The notes under the pieces were generated by a model. The model worked only from the letters and a program-made list of their open reading frames with translations. It had not been told where the DNA came from and ran no database searches. Shown here one piece after another: positions 38,443 to 51,352 of a stretch of DNA of 64,000 bases. Numbering within the stretch: position 1 is the first letter of the stretch; the number at the start of each line of letters is the position of its first letter. This stretch comes from Larus michahellis (Eukaryota > Chordata > Aves > Charadriiformes > Laridae). A program made the position numbers and the translations under genes. The stretch lies in assembly GCF_964199755.1 (NCBI RefSeq), contig NC_133907.1:8855463-8919462 (forward strand), given 5' to 3'.

Positions 38443-41400
38443 ACGTGCTTCCTGAAGGGATTGCCCTGGTGCATCTCTGTGCTGGGCATTGGTATCGACC
38501 CTAATATCCACCCCGAAAGGGAGACAAAACCCATCTTGATGCATCCGCCCAAGGCAGGTCCCAAGCCCAGGTGCGGCAGCGGATAAGCAATATCACCAGA
38601 ACAGCAGGCGCCGGGGAGATATTTAGATATTTCCTTTGCCTCGTGTGCTCCAGACTAGCAGGTTATCTCAGTGCGCAGAGCAAAGCTGAGCAAACCCTGC
38701 GAGTTCCTTCCAAAAAGAAAAAAAAACCAACAAAACCAAAAGGAGGGGGGAGTAGATGCTATTATTGGTGCCCTATTGCAGTTGTAATAAAGAAGTCTAC
38801 ATCTTCAGTTAATTTATTGCTGGTTCCCCCTGAAACAACAAATACCTCAGACTGCTCCTGCGAAAACAGTCAGCGGGGAGCTGCCTGGCGTCGTGTGAAT
38901 GTTACACTTCCCCCAGCTAACGCCAAGATTTGAAACCACATGGCAGTTCTCAGGGAGATCACAAGGATTTGGTACACTCCTGTGGGGATTGTAGGACCAT
39001 GAACCAGCAAATTATTCCAGCAAACCATAAATATAATATATTCATCAATGGCAGACACAATATTATTCCCCAAAAGCATAGGAACATCAAGCTCACTCGC
39101 TGAGCTCAACAGCTTGAAGGCCTTAACTTTACAAATATAAAAGAGGATAATTAGAAAATATAATTAACTGCTTTTATTTAATAAAACTGAATAATTGGCT
39201 TATCCTTTCTTTGCTGAGTTTTTCACGTAGATTAAAAGCTACAAAGACAATAAGGTTGAAAAGAACTGGGGAAACTGCTACTTACTTATTTCAGCATGGA
39301 TCGAAGATTGTGGTATGTTTCCAACCCGGGGTTTATTTCCTATCTGGGTTTCCCAACACTGGTATGACCTCATGCCTTGATGAAGTAAAAGAGCTCAGAA
39401 CTGAAGAACTCCCTGTGTGTTTTCAGTAGCCCATAGCCACTAACACTATCAATGTAAATCTGCCAGTCACCCAAGAGGTGAAGATTTTTAACATGCCTAA
39501 TTAATGCAGAAGTATAAATTCCATTTCAAAAGTCATTTCATTACATACAGTCAGTATTTTTAAGGTATTTAGGCCCTGAAAGATGCAGACAAGCGTATAC
39601 TGGAATTTTCTAAGGTATCTACCAATTACATTACATACAAAATTACATTCAAGTAATTACTCTAATGGTAAGGGGAAAGCTGACTTGAGCTACTGTTGTT
39701 CTATTCCCCAAATCTCGCCTTCAAAATGGTTGATAAACAATTCTTCATTTTGGTGCTGGCCAAAAACACAGCACATAATTCCACTTAATTTAATATTGAC
39801 TTGACCATCGTTATCAAAGCAAGTGCAATAGCACACGCGCATTACAGAAGTTGGAAAAACAAACGTGACGTGCAAAAAAGGGCACGATGATCCAATGAAA
39901 ATCACCAGACCTCATCAGTGGTGAAGGGACAAGCTCGTTAAGAGCTGCATGGGGTGGAGGAAGCTCCAAAAGGGATTCAGTTAGTGAGAGTGTGGTTATT
40001 GATGATTCAGCGTGCAATAAACGTTCTCGGCCAAATCTCTTTGGGAGCACAGAAATGAGAGAAATGCCAGTATTCAAAAGAGGGCCAAGTTGTCTCAGGC
40101 TGGACGCCACAGAGCTTAAAAATAGGCTGCTGGATGCTGCTGGCTCCCCTGCTTTGAGGTATTGCTCGCGTGGAGTGTCACAGTCTGCTTCGGTCTCCAT
40201 CCAGCCGCGCAGCATCCTCCCCGGCCTCTCCTGCCCTCCCCTGCGCGGCTGTGGCCAGGTAAGGTGCTGTTGTACACGCTGGAGGAGGTTGTGAGCTGCT
40301 GGCTTGTGAAAGGGAGTTAACAGGTTGTACAGCGTTGGCAGATGCACATGGACAACCAGATAGACTATGCTCAGTTTTCAGACCGTCCCTCAGATTAACA
40401 AGTATCACTCGTGAGAACACGCAACCACAAAACACAGATTTTGAACTCAGAGCAAATAAAAAATTCAGCTGAAATGATAGTTCTAGCCCAATTAATAATT
40501 GGCAAGTGCCCACAAAAATGTTTAAGATTGTTTTTATCAGTACATCAGACATGCAAACCACGCCAGTGGGTAACACTCGCCTCTGATTCCTGGTGTGGAA
40601 ATACCCCCCTCCTCCGGGATCACATGGTACAGAATTAGAATGTTAAGCATATTCTCTTCCCTGGGGAACACTTGACGCCTTTCATTATTCCAGTTTTATA
40701 TTCATTATTAATCCTTTCCAGATCATTTCTCAAGCTAATAGCTCCCCTATTGCATATAGCCTTAGCAACTACGAAAAGCAGTGAGGACCCTACTACAGTA
40801 ATAGTTCTGGACACATCCACTTCCCACACATAAAGGACTTTAGTTGTACAGTTACCTGAGGTCTTTCATTTTTATACAAGGGTTCTCAAGCAAAAAGGAA
40901 AGAAAGAGGAGGAAAAATTTGCTTCTGACATATGATAACTCTTCAGCACAAACATTTGAAACCGCGGGCTTTCCCTGGCATTTATCTGTACCCTTTGAAG
41001 TTGTACCTAGACAAGGGGCACCAGAAATACATGCTCTCTGTTTTCATTTCAGGTGTAATGTGAATATAGCACATAAAACTACTTCTGGCTGTATTATTTA
41101 GGAACATGGTCAAATAGGAGTCGTTAAATTAACCGTTTTACTGAGCAACACTGGTGCGTGATGACTAAATAAGAGGCTAAATAATTTTTGTCATGTCATA
41201 CAAGTATCACAAATGGCAGTGTTTACTGTCCTACTAGCCAAATCTTCATCAGGCTGCCCCATAACTAAATCTACGTATTAGATGCTCCAGAACATGAGCC
41301 TGAACTGCTATGGGTACACGTACATGGGAAATAGACCATAAAGAGCCTTTTTTTTTTTTTACCAATGCAAGTTCAGAATAAGACACAAACATTCATCTCT

Positions 41401-41582
41401 TTGCCATCACTTTTACTCCTCGTGCAGATGACTGTGGAACATCCATGTACCTGATCCTTCATCTGAAAGGCAATTGGTACACGCCTGCCGCAAGTACCTG
41501 TACACTTGCACCATGTGCCTATGATGAAGGGCTTTGATCTTCCACAAATTCAAGCATGTGTTTTAGTTAAACGCCTGCGTCA

Positions 41583-41632
41583 CCTCATTAGTTCAATGGG
41601 AACTATTTGCATCTAAGTAGATGTAAATGGGG
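41583..41632 (+). repeat. Possible fragment of old dispersed amniote repeat
   Basis: The text cattagttcaatgggaacta followed by tttgcatctaagtagatg resembles the 'cttcaatgggactactcacatgagtaa' part of the same family. Similarity is weak and chance is possible. Confidence 0.3.
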
Positions 41633-44600
41633 GCAGACGTGGGTATTGCAGCACGAGGCTGCGCGACGCTGATGTGTTTGCATTTTTGCCATCGTATTTT
41701 CAGGGAGGAAAAGGTTTTAGGGTGGCCTTCAATTCTGGCTCACGGTACCTCACCACGGCAGAAAGGAGGAGGAATGGATCCCAATCAATGTAAAAAGTGC
41801 TCCCAATCCCGTTGCTCCTGGTGACCATCTACTCCCCTGCCCAGAGGTTGTGGGAGGTCGCCGAGATCCCGGACAAACAGCCACCGCGTGAAGAGCAGAG
41901 CCATTGCACCGTGGACACTGATGTTTCTGGGCCACACCAAATTTGCCACTGATCAGAGCCGAGCTGCCGATCTACTGAATGAGACGTCTGCAGAGAGGAG
42001 GCGCGGCCACGGCTCCGTTCAGCGTGGTGGGTGCCTCGGGTTTGGTTTATACAACCTTTTGCGTAAATGCAGAGATGCGATACAAGACATTGTAGGTTTC
42101 TTCCTTTAGACCTAGTAGTGTCAACAAGCTATAAACAGGAGAAATCAGAATTCATAGAAATATTTCTGGAAACCTACTTAAAAATCTGAACCATATTTGT
42201 TTTGTTTCAGTTTGTCTTATGCACCACTAAATAAACAAAGATTGCGCAGAATGTGTGTAATCTGCATCAGTACCTAAATCAGTCTTCTTCATTTGCATGT
42301 TTTACTTTAACCTTCTGAGATACATTTTTATGCAGAGAAAAATAAATGTTACTTTCGTTCTCCTTAAGCCCATTTTTATACTTTTCTGTGATAAATTATT
42401 CTTTTAATTTGGAGTCTGGAAAAGAGACTGAAAAGCTATTTTCTACAGACTGAAGCATCATTGTCAAAGTAAAATGAAATCATCCAGTTCCACAAATCTA
42501 GAGTTTTTTGTAACTATAAATGTCTAAAGAAATTCTGGTGGAGCTGTTGTTCCGAACCAGTGCAGCAGGTAGTGATGGTAACAAGACTAACAATGATGGA
42601 ATCAAGCAGAGATAATTTAGCACACATATCTTTTTATTATTGCTATTTGAAACTTCCCTGGTCTCTATAGCAGCACCGCCGTGGATATTTCCCTTCTTTC
42701 CTTTCCCTCTGTAGGTAAATTTACATTTTTCTTTTTAGATAGCAACTATCATCCTAGACACTCGCTGTCATACGAGGGCCAAATTCACCCTGGAGTGAAC
42801 GCTTCATCTTACAAAAGGTTTAGTCAGGATGGTATTGGATAAGTAAAATTAAAGTGAAACTAATTCTGTTATCATTATTCTTCTTAATCGGAAAGTGTTA
42901 CAGGCATAAGAAAAACAAAATTTATGGGCCATTAAGACCAGACTCTAACCCCAGCTATTCTGAGCGTGGGGAGAATGAGGTCCAACATTCATTTCTCCAA
43001 GTGTGTGTTGTAGTTTACCTCACTTAGACCTAAGCTGGAAGATAACATTTTGCAGAATTTGGCCCTTATGATGTTGTATAGCACAGCTCTAGCTCTCCCC
43101 GTCCTGCTAAATCACATTTTCCAGAGCAGTTATTGTGATTACAGCCGACGACTGGGATTGGCATGATGCTTCTGTTCATTCCATATCCAACCCAGAGACA
43201 CAGAAGTGCAAGAGAGGATCCAAGATCCAAGAAATCTTGTCTCAAAATACACCTCCGCCCATGGGAAGTACTCAGTGTATGGGATCGTGTACTGCTACGG
43301 ATCATGGAAATTGTGCGCTGCTGGCTCCTCTCCTGAGACGGCAGGATCGGGGAGACGCCACAAGATGCTTAGCCACCGATTTGCTAAGCACTGCTCCAAA
43401 CGCTCTGCAGTGTTTCTTGTCTCCTTCTTGCTCAACATATCATCCCTTTGGCATCCTGCCACCTTTGTCACAACTGATTATAATTTCAGTTTGATGAAAA
43501 ACTTTGGACAGACTGTTCCGAGTCATGGCAGGGAGTAACTGTATTCATTCTAGAGGTTTAATTTATACCTGCCAAACTTCAGGCATACAGTGCACTGGAA
43601 AAGGACTCAAAATAATAGATACAAACAAATTACTCCTGCTGGAAACTTAAAATGCATTACAGCTCAAGACTCAGTCTTGATTTCTTTGTTTTATTATGTA
43701 AATAATTTAAACAATGGGAGAATTCTATATTCAAGAGGGGTGTAGGTAACTCTGGAACTGATGTGATGAGTCTCTCTCAAAATAAGCATTATTTACTGGA
43801 GAGGATTCTCAGATGGTATTAGGGAAGAGTTAAAAATGAAATAAACTCTGCACATAGCAGCATAATAGTAAGTTAATATCATCAGGAGCTGGAACTCTCC
43901 AGACCACACGGAAAAAAAAATGGAAAGGCTTTCCTGCCCCAAGTAGCATCCATGGTAGAAATGTTGCTAAACCCTTGCAGCGTTGGAGGTTGCATCTCGA
44001 AGCTCGGGGGCCACAGAGCAGGTGGGGATGGGATACGGGATGAACGAGGAAGGAACTCTCCTTTGAGAGAGAGGACTGGATGGGTCCCGGCCCCTCATAG
44101 TGCAGTAAGGCTGCAACCCTACATACAGATAAAGCCATCACATCAGCTTTTAAGGGATAACTCCTGCTCACAGCAGGAGACACAAGCATTTTCCAGGAAT
44201 CAGGAAAGCTATTCATATACTTAGAATGAACTCATACTCTGACTATAGCAAATAATCATTCCTGCCCACAATACAGCGTCAGATAGGGAAGGTTGTTAGG
44301 GAAGTTTTTAACAAGTCATTATGTGACGGCTTTCAGAGAACAAATAATTGGACGTGTCTCCAGGTCACTGACTAAGTAGTGTTACTTCCAGCTAGAGAGG
44401 AAACGACCGGGTGTAATTTCTGTAATTAAAAATAAAATCAGTTTATACTCAACCTCCGTCTAACAGGCCGCAAGCCCGTAACAGCACGCACTTGTCAACT
44501 GTGCAATTACGACATTGGAACTTATCTACAAACCAATCTCCTGGGCAGCGTATCAGCATCTCAATCCAGATAAGCTTAACTGATCCCTGGAAGCAGAACA

Positions 44601-47600
44601 CTCATGTTCCCCAGAGCTCCCAGGACAGACGGCGCAATCCACCCAAGCGCTCAACACGTTGTCAGTGAAGGCTTCGCTCCGCTGGCAGCCGAGCAGCCAA
44701 AGCCCTGTTCTGTCCCCAGGGCAGCAGAACATTTTGCAGGAGGAGACGGGGATTTCTGTTTGTTGAACAAAGGGAAAGTCTCAGGGTGTCACGGCATCCC
44801 ACTCCCGACACCACTTGAAAACTGATGATTTATTAATTAAACAAATCCCCCGTTAGCCAGATGCCGTCTCCACTGAGCCGTTCCGACGCACACCAAGCTC
44901 CACAGCTGCAAACATGGCTTGCCCTTTTTGCCCTCTTAGTACAGCTCTACTCCATAAAGGGTTATAGCACAAGTATTGTAACCTTAACACTACCGTTACA
45001 GTGCTTGTCTTCATATAAACATGGCTAACAAAATTTACACCAGACCCTTGAAGTGAATTGGACCCAACCAGCCCATCAGCTTTCAGTGGTCAGAAAGCCA
45101 CGAACATCCTGTAACTTTCTTCATTTGTTTGTTTTGGCAGAGGAGTCTAACAAGAAAACAAACCTAAACTTCCCTTTGCTGGAGATAATCAGCTTCAAGG
45201 TCTCACCTCCGCTGTATTTCAAAAGAAGGCGGCTCTGGAAACTCACTCTTCACATGCTGCGTGTCTCGCTATAACTGTGTTAGCCTGTGAAATCCTTACG
45301 GAAATGCCCATACAACCTTTAGTGAGAACACAATTAAACTGCTGAGGAAATGTTTATACTGATCTAATTTATCCCTTTTCCCTCCTAGTTATGTCTATAC
45401 TGGTGTAAAGAGAGACCGGAGAAGGCTAACGTGACTAGACCAATTTTCTAAGGTACCGATGGCTGTAAAGCCACAAACCAAGAGGCATGAGATTGCAAAA
45501 TAAACGCAAACAGAATTCAGTACAAAACAGCCATAAGTATATCCATAAAAATGAACGACTGAATTAATTATTTAAGTAATTTTATGTACTCTACACTACA
45601 AATTGCAAAACTACCTAAGTGACTCCAAAATATCCCCAGCGAAGGACTTTTGAAAATCCCACACCGCAATTACATTCTGTTTTATATCTCCTGGGCGTTA
45701 AACACTTCTTACGAGAGGACAGTTAAGTCACTTACCGAAATAGAGTAGATGGTATCTCTCCACCACACACTGTGTTGATGCTTGAGTGCCCATTTTCCAA
45801 TTAAATTGGTGCATTGTAGTTTTTTCTAGCTGTCTGACAGAAAAAGAGCAACTGCCAAGAACTCATTAATATCTTTTTATCAATGTACTAACTGCTAAAC
45901 TAAGATGTGACTAGCAACGCAATCAGATGTTCTTATAATTATGGCAGCATTGCAGAGATTATATAGAGATGGCAAAGTGTGGTGATTTTTTCTTATATTT
46001 GTAAAAAATAAAATAAATCTTTATCTTCTGTAGCCCTGGAATGCCTGCAGATACAGGAGAGTAGAGTGACCTTAAACTGTATTTGTTTCTACGGAGGAAC
46101 TATCCATTTGTGAGTTATTTCAACAGATTTGTCGAGACGGTCTTGTTTTCACTATTTTATGAGAGAAATAACAAATGCTAACATTGTTCTTCAATTCCCA
46201 ACAGCCCCGAGAACCAACAGGGAACTCAGTTGTTCAGTGCACACACACCCCAAACCCCCTTCTTTGCCAGATTAAACACAGAAATGGCAGAAAGGACAGA
46301 TTTATTTGGCTCACGCTGGAAAATTACTCTTCTTTATTTGTATTGTGGCAGCCTCTAGGAGCCGCAGCAGTGGATCCGATCCTCACTGTACGAGGACAAA
46401 CAGAATTAAGAGTGTTAAACCACAAGACGCTAAAAACGTAAGCCAAAATATACGCCAAATAAGACAGAACTATGATAATCTGTGAACTTCCATTCCGTCC
46501 ACACTGTGCCAAAAGACGTCAGCAAAAGCGCTGAATGCTACAATGCTTAAAGAGCAAGAGAGACGAAGAAGCCTCAGAGTCTATTTGAGATCCCGCTCAA
46601 GATATATCTGTGACCCCACACCGGTTTTCATTGAAACTGAGGGAATTTTGACATGGATTCCAATGGGAAAAACAAGCAAAAAGTTGCCATGACCGAACTC
46701 CAAAAGTATGCAACTGAAGTCTGCTGCCTAGAAGGGTTCCTAGCAGGAAGCCAGAGCCGTGCACAATTATAACCAAAGAGGAAATGTCAAGAAATAATAT
46801 TTATTTTTAGATAAATACATGAGTTTCAGAACTTCAGTAAATGTGAATGACTAATGCATAGTAAACCACCAATGAAGAACCTGGTTTTATTCTTATGATT
46901 TCTACAAGAATTATTTTTGGAGTAACATTTCATAAACTTAATAAGAAAGAAAAGAATCGTATTAACCAGAAAGCTGGTCTACATTTTGTGGCAATTTTGC
47001 TCTAAGCAAGACATACAGCTGAACAATAATTAGGTATAATAACTACATTATGCATGTCTTGCTTCTTGTATATGAGGTTCCACTTTTGAATTACAAGAAT
47101 TACACATTGTTTTAACTTTGAATTTATCTACCTGCTACTGTTGATATTTTCACATGCTAGGAAAAGCAAACCTCTCCTTGAAATAGCTTGCCTGGACTCT
47201 ACTGCATTGTCTTTTTTTAACTGTTAGTAATTTCAGAGGCTATTGAGTCATAATGAGATTAAATTAATAATCTGAATTTAGCAAAAGAGATGTTAAGGTT
47301 CACCATGCAGCCGTGAAAGTATATGGGAAATTTATTTATTAATTTAGAAGGAGAACAGTATTATGATGCTATAGACTTTCCAAAAAACCACAGCAACTCA
47401 CGGGGAAGTTTTTGAAGCAGGATCAAAAGCATTTATTTCAGGGATATTTACAGCTAGAAATTAACTACTTCCTTTGTTAGTAAAATGTAATCAGTCCCAT
47501 AAAAAGGGACTACGGAGGGGTTATTTAATATATGCAGTTGGGGCTGTAGCTACGAGTTAAATAATTTTTTAAATATTTTAAAAATATTTTAGAGGAATGC

Positions 47601-47684
47601 CAATTACTCTTCTGTAAACAGAGATTGCTCTGATAGGATAAACATATGCATTGTGGTGATTAACGGCTATCCCTTACCATGGGG

Positions 47685-47831
47685 TATTTTCCCTCAGGGG
47701 CTTCCAGGGGGTTGTCGCGGCAGATCCGCGTAAGCCACACGCACAACGCTCCACCTGCAGCTCCTCCGTCCCTGTGCGCTGGCACGAGGGGCAGCCGGGT
47801 CCCAGTCCCCTCAGGAAATAAAATCCTATGC
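47685..47831. other. Small isolated CpG-rich patch
   Basis: About ten CpG dinucleotides fall within roughly 145 bases (tgtcgcggc, atccgcgta, cgcacaacgctcc and others), while the DNA on the left (about 47.5-47.6 kb) is extremely AT-rich. It is too short for a standard CpG island. It could be an orphan regulatory CpG patch or a first exon of an unannotated RNA. No gene is recognisable. Confidence 0.4.
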
Positions 47832-49851
47832 GAGCTAGACTTTTATTGCAATGCCAAACCCCCGTCTTTAGCTTCAGCAACAATGAAAATTAAAAGTAAT
47901 AATCTGAGTGTAAGCAGAAGGGTCAGCTGGCTGGCGTGTGATTTTCCTGTTCAAATAATGTCTGTATTGGTAGGACCCAAAAGCCATCACGCCACCGGAC
48001 AGTGTTTATAAAAAACATTATAAAGTCTGCATGCCAGTGAAATTTCTATCAATTATAAAGTTCCCTGCACCAGCCAGGGGTTCCAAGTCCTCAATGACTG
48101 CATTCTCACCAAAGGAGAGAGCTTAAACACATCACAGGGTCACGAATGTGGGAATTTCACAGTGCTCCACCTTTTCCATGATTCAAGACCAGAGGACATC
48201 AGAAAGAAACGCTCCACTCAAAGCACCCGCAGCGATGCCAATGGGTGCGCTGTCATTTGAGGGTTCCCTGACGTTGACAAGGCTCAGCTGTGCCAGGCAG
48301 GTTTGGAGGCAGCTACGCAGCAAGCAGGCAGAGCTCACCCTATTCCCACCCGCTCCGGAGGGATGCGAAATCACACAGTGAGGCTCCTCGGGAAAAATGG
48401 CTTTGCTCACAGAGAACAAAAATATCACAGTCTGGCTCCGAGTTTAAGGGACTGCTTTAAATTTTCATTAGAGATGTGGAATTGCACGGAGCCACAGGAA
48501 GCAGAACAGCGGTGGATGGTCAAAAGCCGTAGAGTCAGACTGCAGTTCCCACCCAGATTCATGACTTACCACTGCCAAATATTTCTCTTACTATTTTTTT
48601 TTTCTACAGGGCTTCAACCACTGATAAAGTCTTTTAATCAAAAGCGCACAGCACAACTTCAAACGTAATCAAACACTCATTCACGCACAGGTGTATTTAA
48701 CGAGCAGAGTACAGGCAGAAAGAAACAGCAAGATGATGTTCGTGACCAACAAAGCCAGTGGCAAGAATCTTGTTTTCACAACCGCACGCAACAAATAGGC
48801 GCATCGGATGTTTGCATCCTAGCGTGTCTCCTCCGAGCACAAAGTCACCCCTTGCACATGCAGAGATGGTAAATTCCTCTGCAAGTGACCAGTCAGATAC
48901 GGTCACTATTATTTGGGGCTATAACTATAGTATCGACTCCGCTCCATACGGAATTATCTGCAAGACCCACTGAGCCCAGGAGCTCATTCAGGGCCTGTTT
49001 ACAGTTTATTCTCCAGATGGCTCCATTTCTAAAAGGAAGATTTCCAGCGGCGAACATGTGCTTTTTTTTTTGCTATTGAAAACGTTCCACCTTCGCAGAC
49101 ATGAGTCGAAACCACCAAGGGACCATAAGCACGGGCTGCACAGTAATTTCACCGGTGTTGCGGAGCTAAGACGGGAGCTCAGCGCTCTCTCGCCAGTGCC
49201 CCATCCACTGCCCGCCGGTGCGGCCATGCTGTGGTGTCCTGGGGTGGGCGACACAGGACTAATTTCTTTTTTAAGGCTGGGGAAAACTCCACTTTTGGAA
49301 GACTCCAGTGTCTGAATTCCTAAAAATATTTACTTTATAGCCAGCTAAGCTATGTGGGATTCAAGGTCTCGGTGTTTAAAAGCCTTGCCAGGTGCAGGGA
49401 TGAGGAGGAGCAAGGCCTGGGCATTTGATCCAGGCTGGCCAACAGGATTATTTCATACCGTGACCATCGCATTCGATATAAATTAGAAAGTTTGCTGCGT
49501 AGTTTCTCTCTCCCTTGATGGCGGCAGCCCAGAGAAATTCCTTGCCCCGGTGCAGGACCCCTGAGCCCTTCCCTTCCTCCTGAAGCCGTAGCACTCGCAG
49601 TGTCCCCCATTTGCTGTCCCTGCCGGGAGCGCACAGCTCCCTGCCGATAGGATTGGCTGAGGATAGTTCTTGTATATCTTATATTAGGATTGGGATGAAT
49701 ACTGGTTCTTTAGTATTATTGTTAATTATTCACTCTTATCCTATTAAGTCTATTTATATTTCAAACCTTGTGTGTCCTTGCTTTCCCCAATTCCCCTTTC
49801 CGGGTGGGAAGAGGTCATCGGTAATAGAATAATTGTCTAAACGACGATAAA

Positions 49852-49880
49852 TTGTTATGGGTTTTCTCAAACCATAACAA
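49852..49880. repeat. Compact inverted repeat with SOX-like ends
   Basis: TTGTTATGG (49852-49860) pairs perfectly with CCATAACAA (49872-49880). Three further pairs (TTT with AAA) extend the stem past a single bulged G, leaving a 4-base loop. The left end with its flanking base reads ATTGTT, a SOX-type core, and the right end is close to its complement. Neighbouring sequence does not suggest a transposon terminus. Confidence 0.5.
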
Positions 49881-51319
49881 GCAGTCATGCTGCCGGCAGA
49901 GCAAATTAGGCGCATCCCGGTCGCTGCCTTCTGCGGAGCAAGGTTGCCTGTGCGGCCCCAAAAGACACAGTCTTGCAAACCAGTTACCTGCTCACTTAAA
50001 CTACACAAACTCCCCAGGTTCTCATTTACCGGGTAAAATCTGAAAGGGTGAGGTTCCTCTGGATGAGAAACATTAAGGTTTAGGCCTTTATTAAGCATTG
50101 TGTTTATTTACAGAAATACCGAAATGTAAATCACTTCAATTGTACTATATACCCATACCTTTTTGTAACAGCAATTATAGTAGTCATGCATGACGGTTTT
50201 GCCTAATAAATTTTTTATTTCATATTGCCAAAATAATTTAAAATACTGCAACACAAAATACATTATTGTACAAAAGTGTTATGACTAAGATAATTATTTC
50301 ACATTCACTGAAGGTATCACGAGTATTAAAAACTGACTGGGCTAGAAAAAGAAATGTAATGGAAGCTCACCTCATCTTCTTAACTATATCTTTGAACAGA
50401 AGTGAATGTCTGAAAATTGTGTGCCTGGTCACCTCTGGTGACATTTTGATAGTGTGAGGAATCAATCACTGGGGAACAACAGGTAAATTTAGTTTGGCAT
50501 TAAGGACTCTCTCCCCCTTGAAGTGTTTCATACCACGGGTCCTGTTTCAAAAGCAGGGCCATTTGGCCTCTCTGTTTCTTTTTCCTGTCCATGACAGACA
50601 GAAATTGAGCAGGGCTGACAGTGAGCCGGCTGACAACTAGCTCTGGAGAAATAAAGGACAGGAATATGGATGTTTAGCTATGAGTTTATTCAATGGAGAT
50701 GGAAACTGGCAGCACAAAGAGAAACTATCGTTTTTGGAAATGATACCGTGTCACGTCCTGGCCATTCCTACGTCCTCTTCAGAGCCTACTCTCAGCCCAA
50801 AACTCTTCACGGGTGAGGGGGAGGGAGGCGGGGAGCGTCCACCGCTGTGCTCTTTGCTGTCTGCGGGTTGCTCCATTTGTTCGAGAGGTGGCACGCATCT
50901 TTGTCCCCGCTATGTCTTCCCTGTAGGGAGCAAACTGCAATCAGATGGGTGGGATGAAGATGACACAGGGGAGCTGGATGGCGTGAGGCTGTTCCAGCAA
51001 AGGGGAACGAGAGCCCCTCCAGTGAGCCCTGCGCTCCTCCCCAGACCAAGAAAAGCACGGATATGGTCAGTTGGGACCCAAACTTACCAACCTGCTGTCC
51101 ACACCAGCAAGGACTACAAAGCTCCAACGCTTACTGGGAATTCATATTTGCATCAGTTAGGCTCAAAGACACATTCCTAGACCCACATGTAAACTATACG
51201 AATACACCCACTTTTTTTTCAGTGCCTGAGCACAGGAGAGGAATGATGATTGTCTTTGACTAATCTGAGGCAGATGCAGTAACGAAGTATTTAGGAGCAT
51301 TATCCATCCTTACTCATAA

Positions 51320-51352
51320 AGCTGAACAATACTGGTGCTTAAGCACATGCTT
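51320..51352 (+). repeat. Possible fragment of old dispersed amniote repeat
   Basis: The text gtgcttaagcacatgcttgg contains the 'cttaagcacatgcttaa' hallmark that accompanies the same repeat family in sauropsids. Very short. Confidence 0.35.

Larger units (their letters stand above)
31459..47684. other. Intergenic DNA, no gene recognised
   Basis: Apart from the listed short repeats it holds only noise-level open frames. Possible degraded pieces of the dispersed amniote repeat lie near 42772-42812 (gggccaaattcaccctggag), 43030-43067 (gcagaatttggccctta) and 46622-46668 (a diverged, inverted 'ttcaatggg' pair). AT-rich DNA at 46.8-47.6 kb may be conserved non-coding DNA, but that cannot be judged from one sequence. 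Confidence 0.5.

Noticed and set aside
48580..48689. Excellent splice-acceptor-like tract (poly-T then ctacag) at 48609 with a weak donor 80 bases later
   Set aside because: Single acceptor-like tracts are common in intergenic DNA, the downstream donor (CAG|GTGTAT) is weak, and no coding frame or promoter is nearby.
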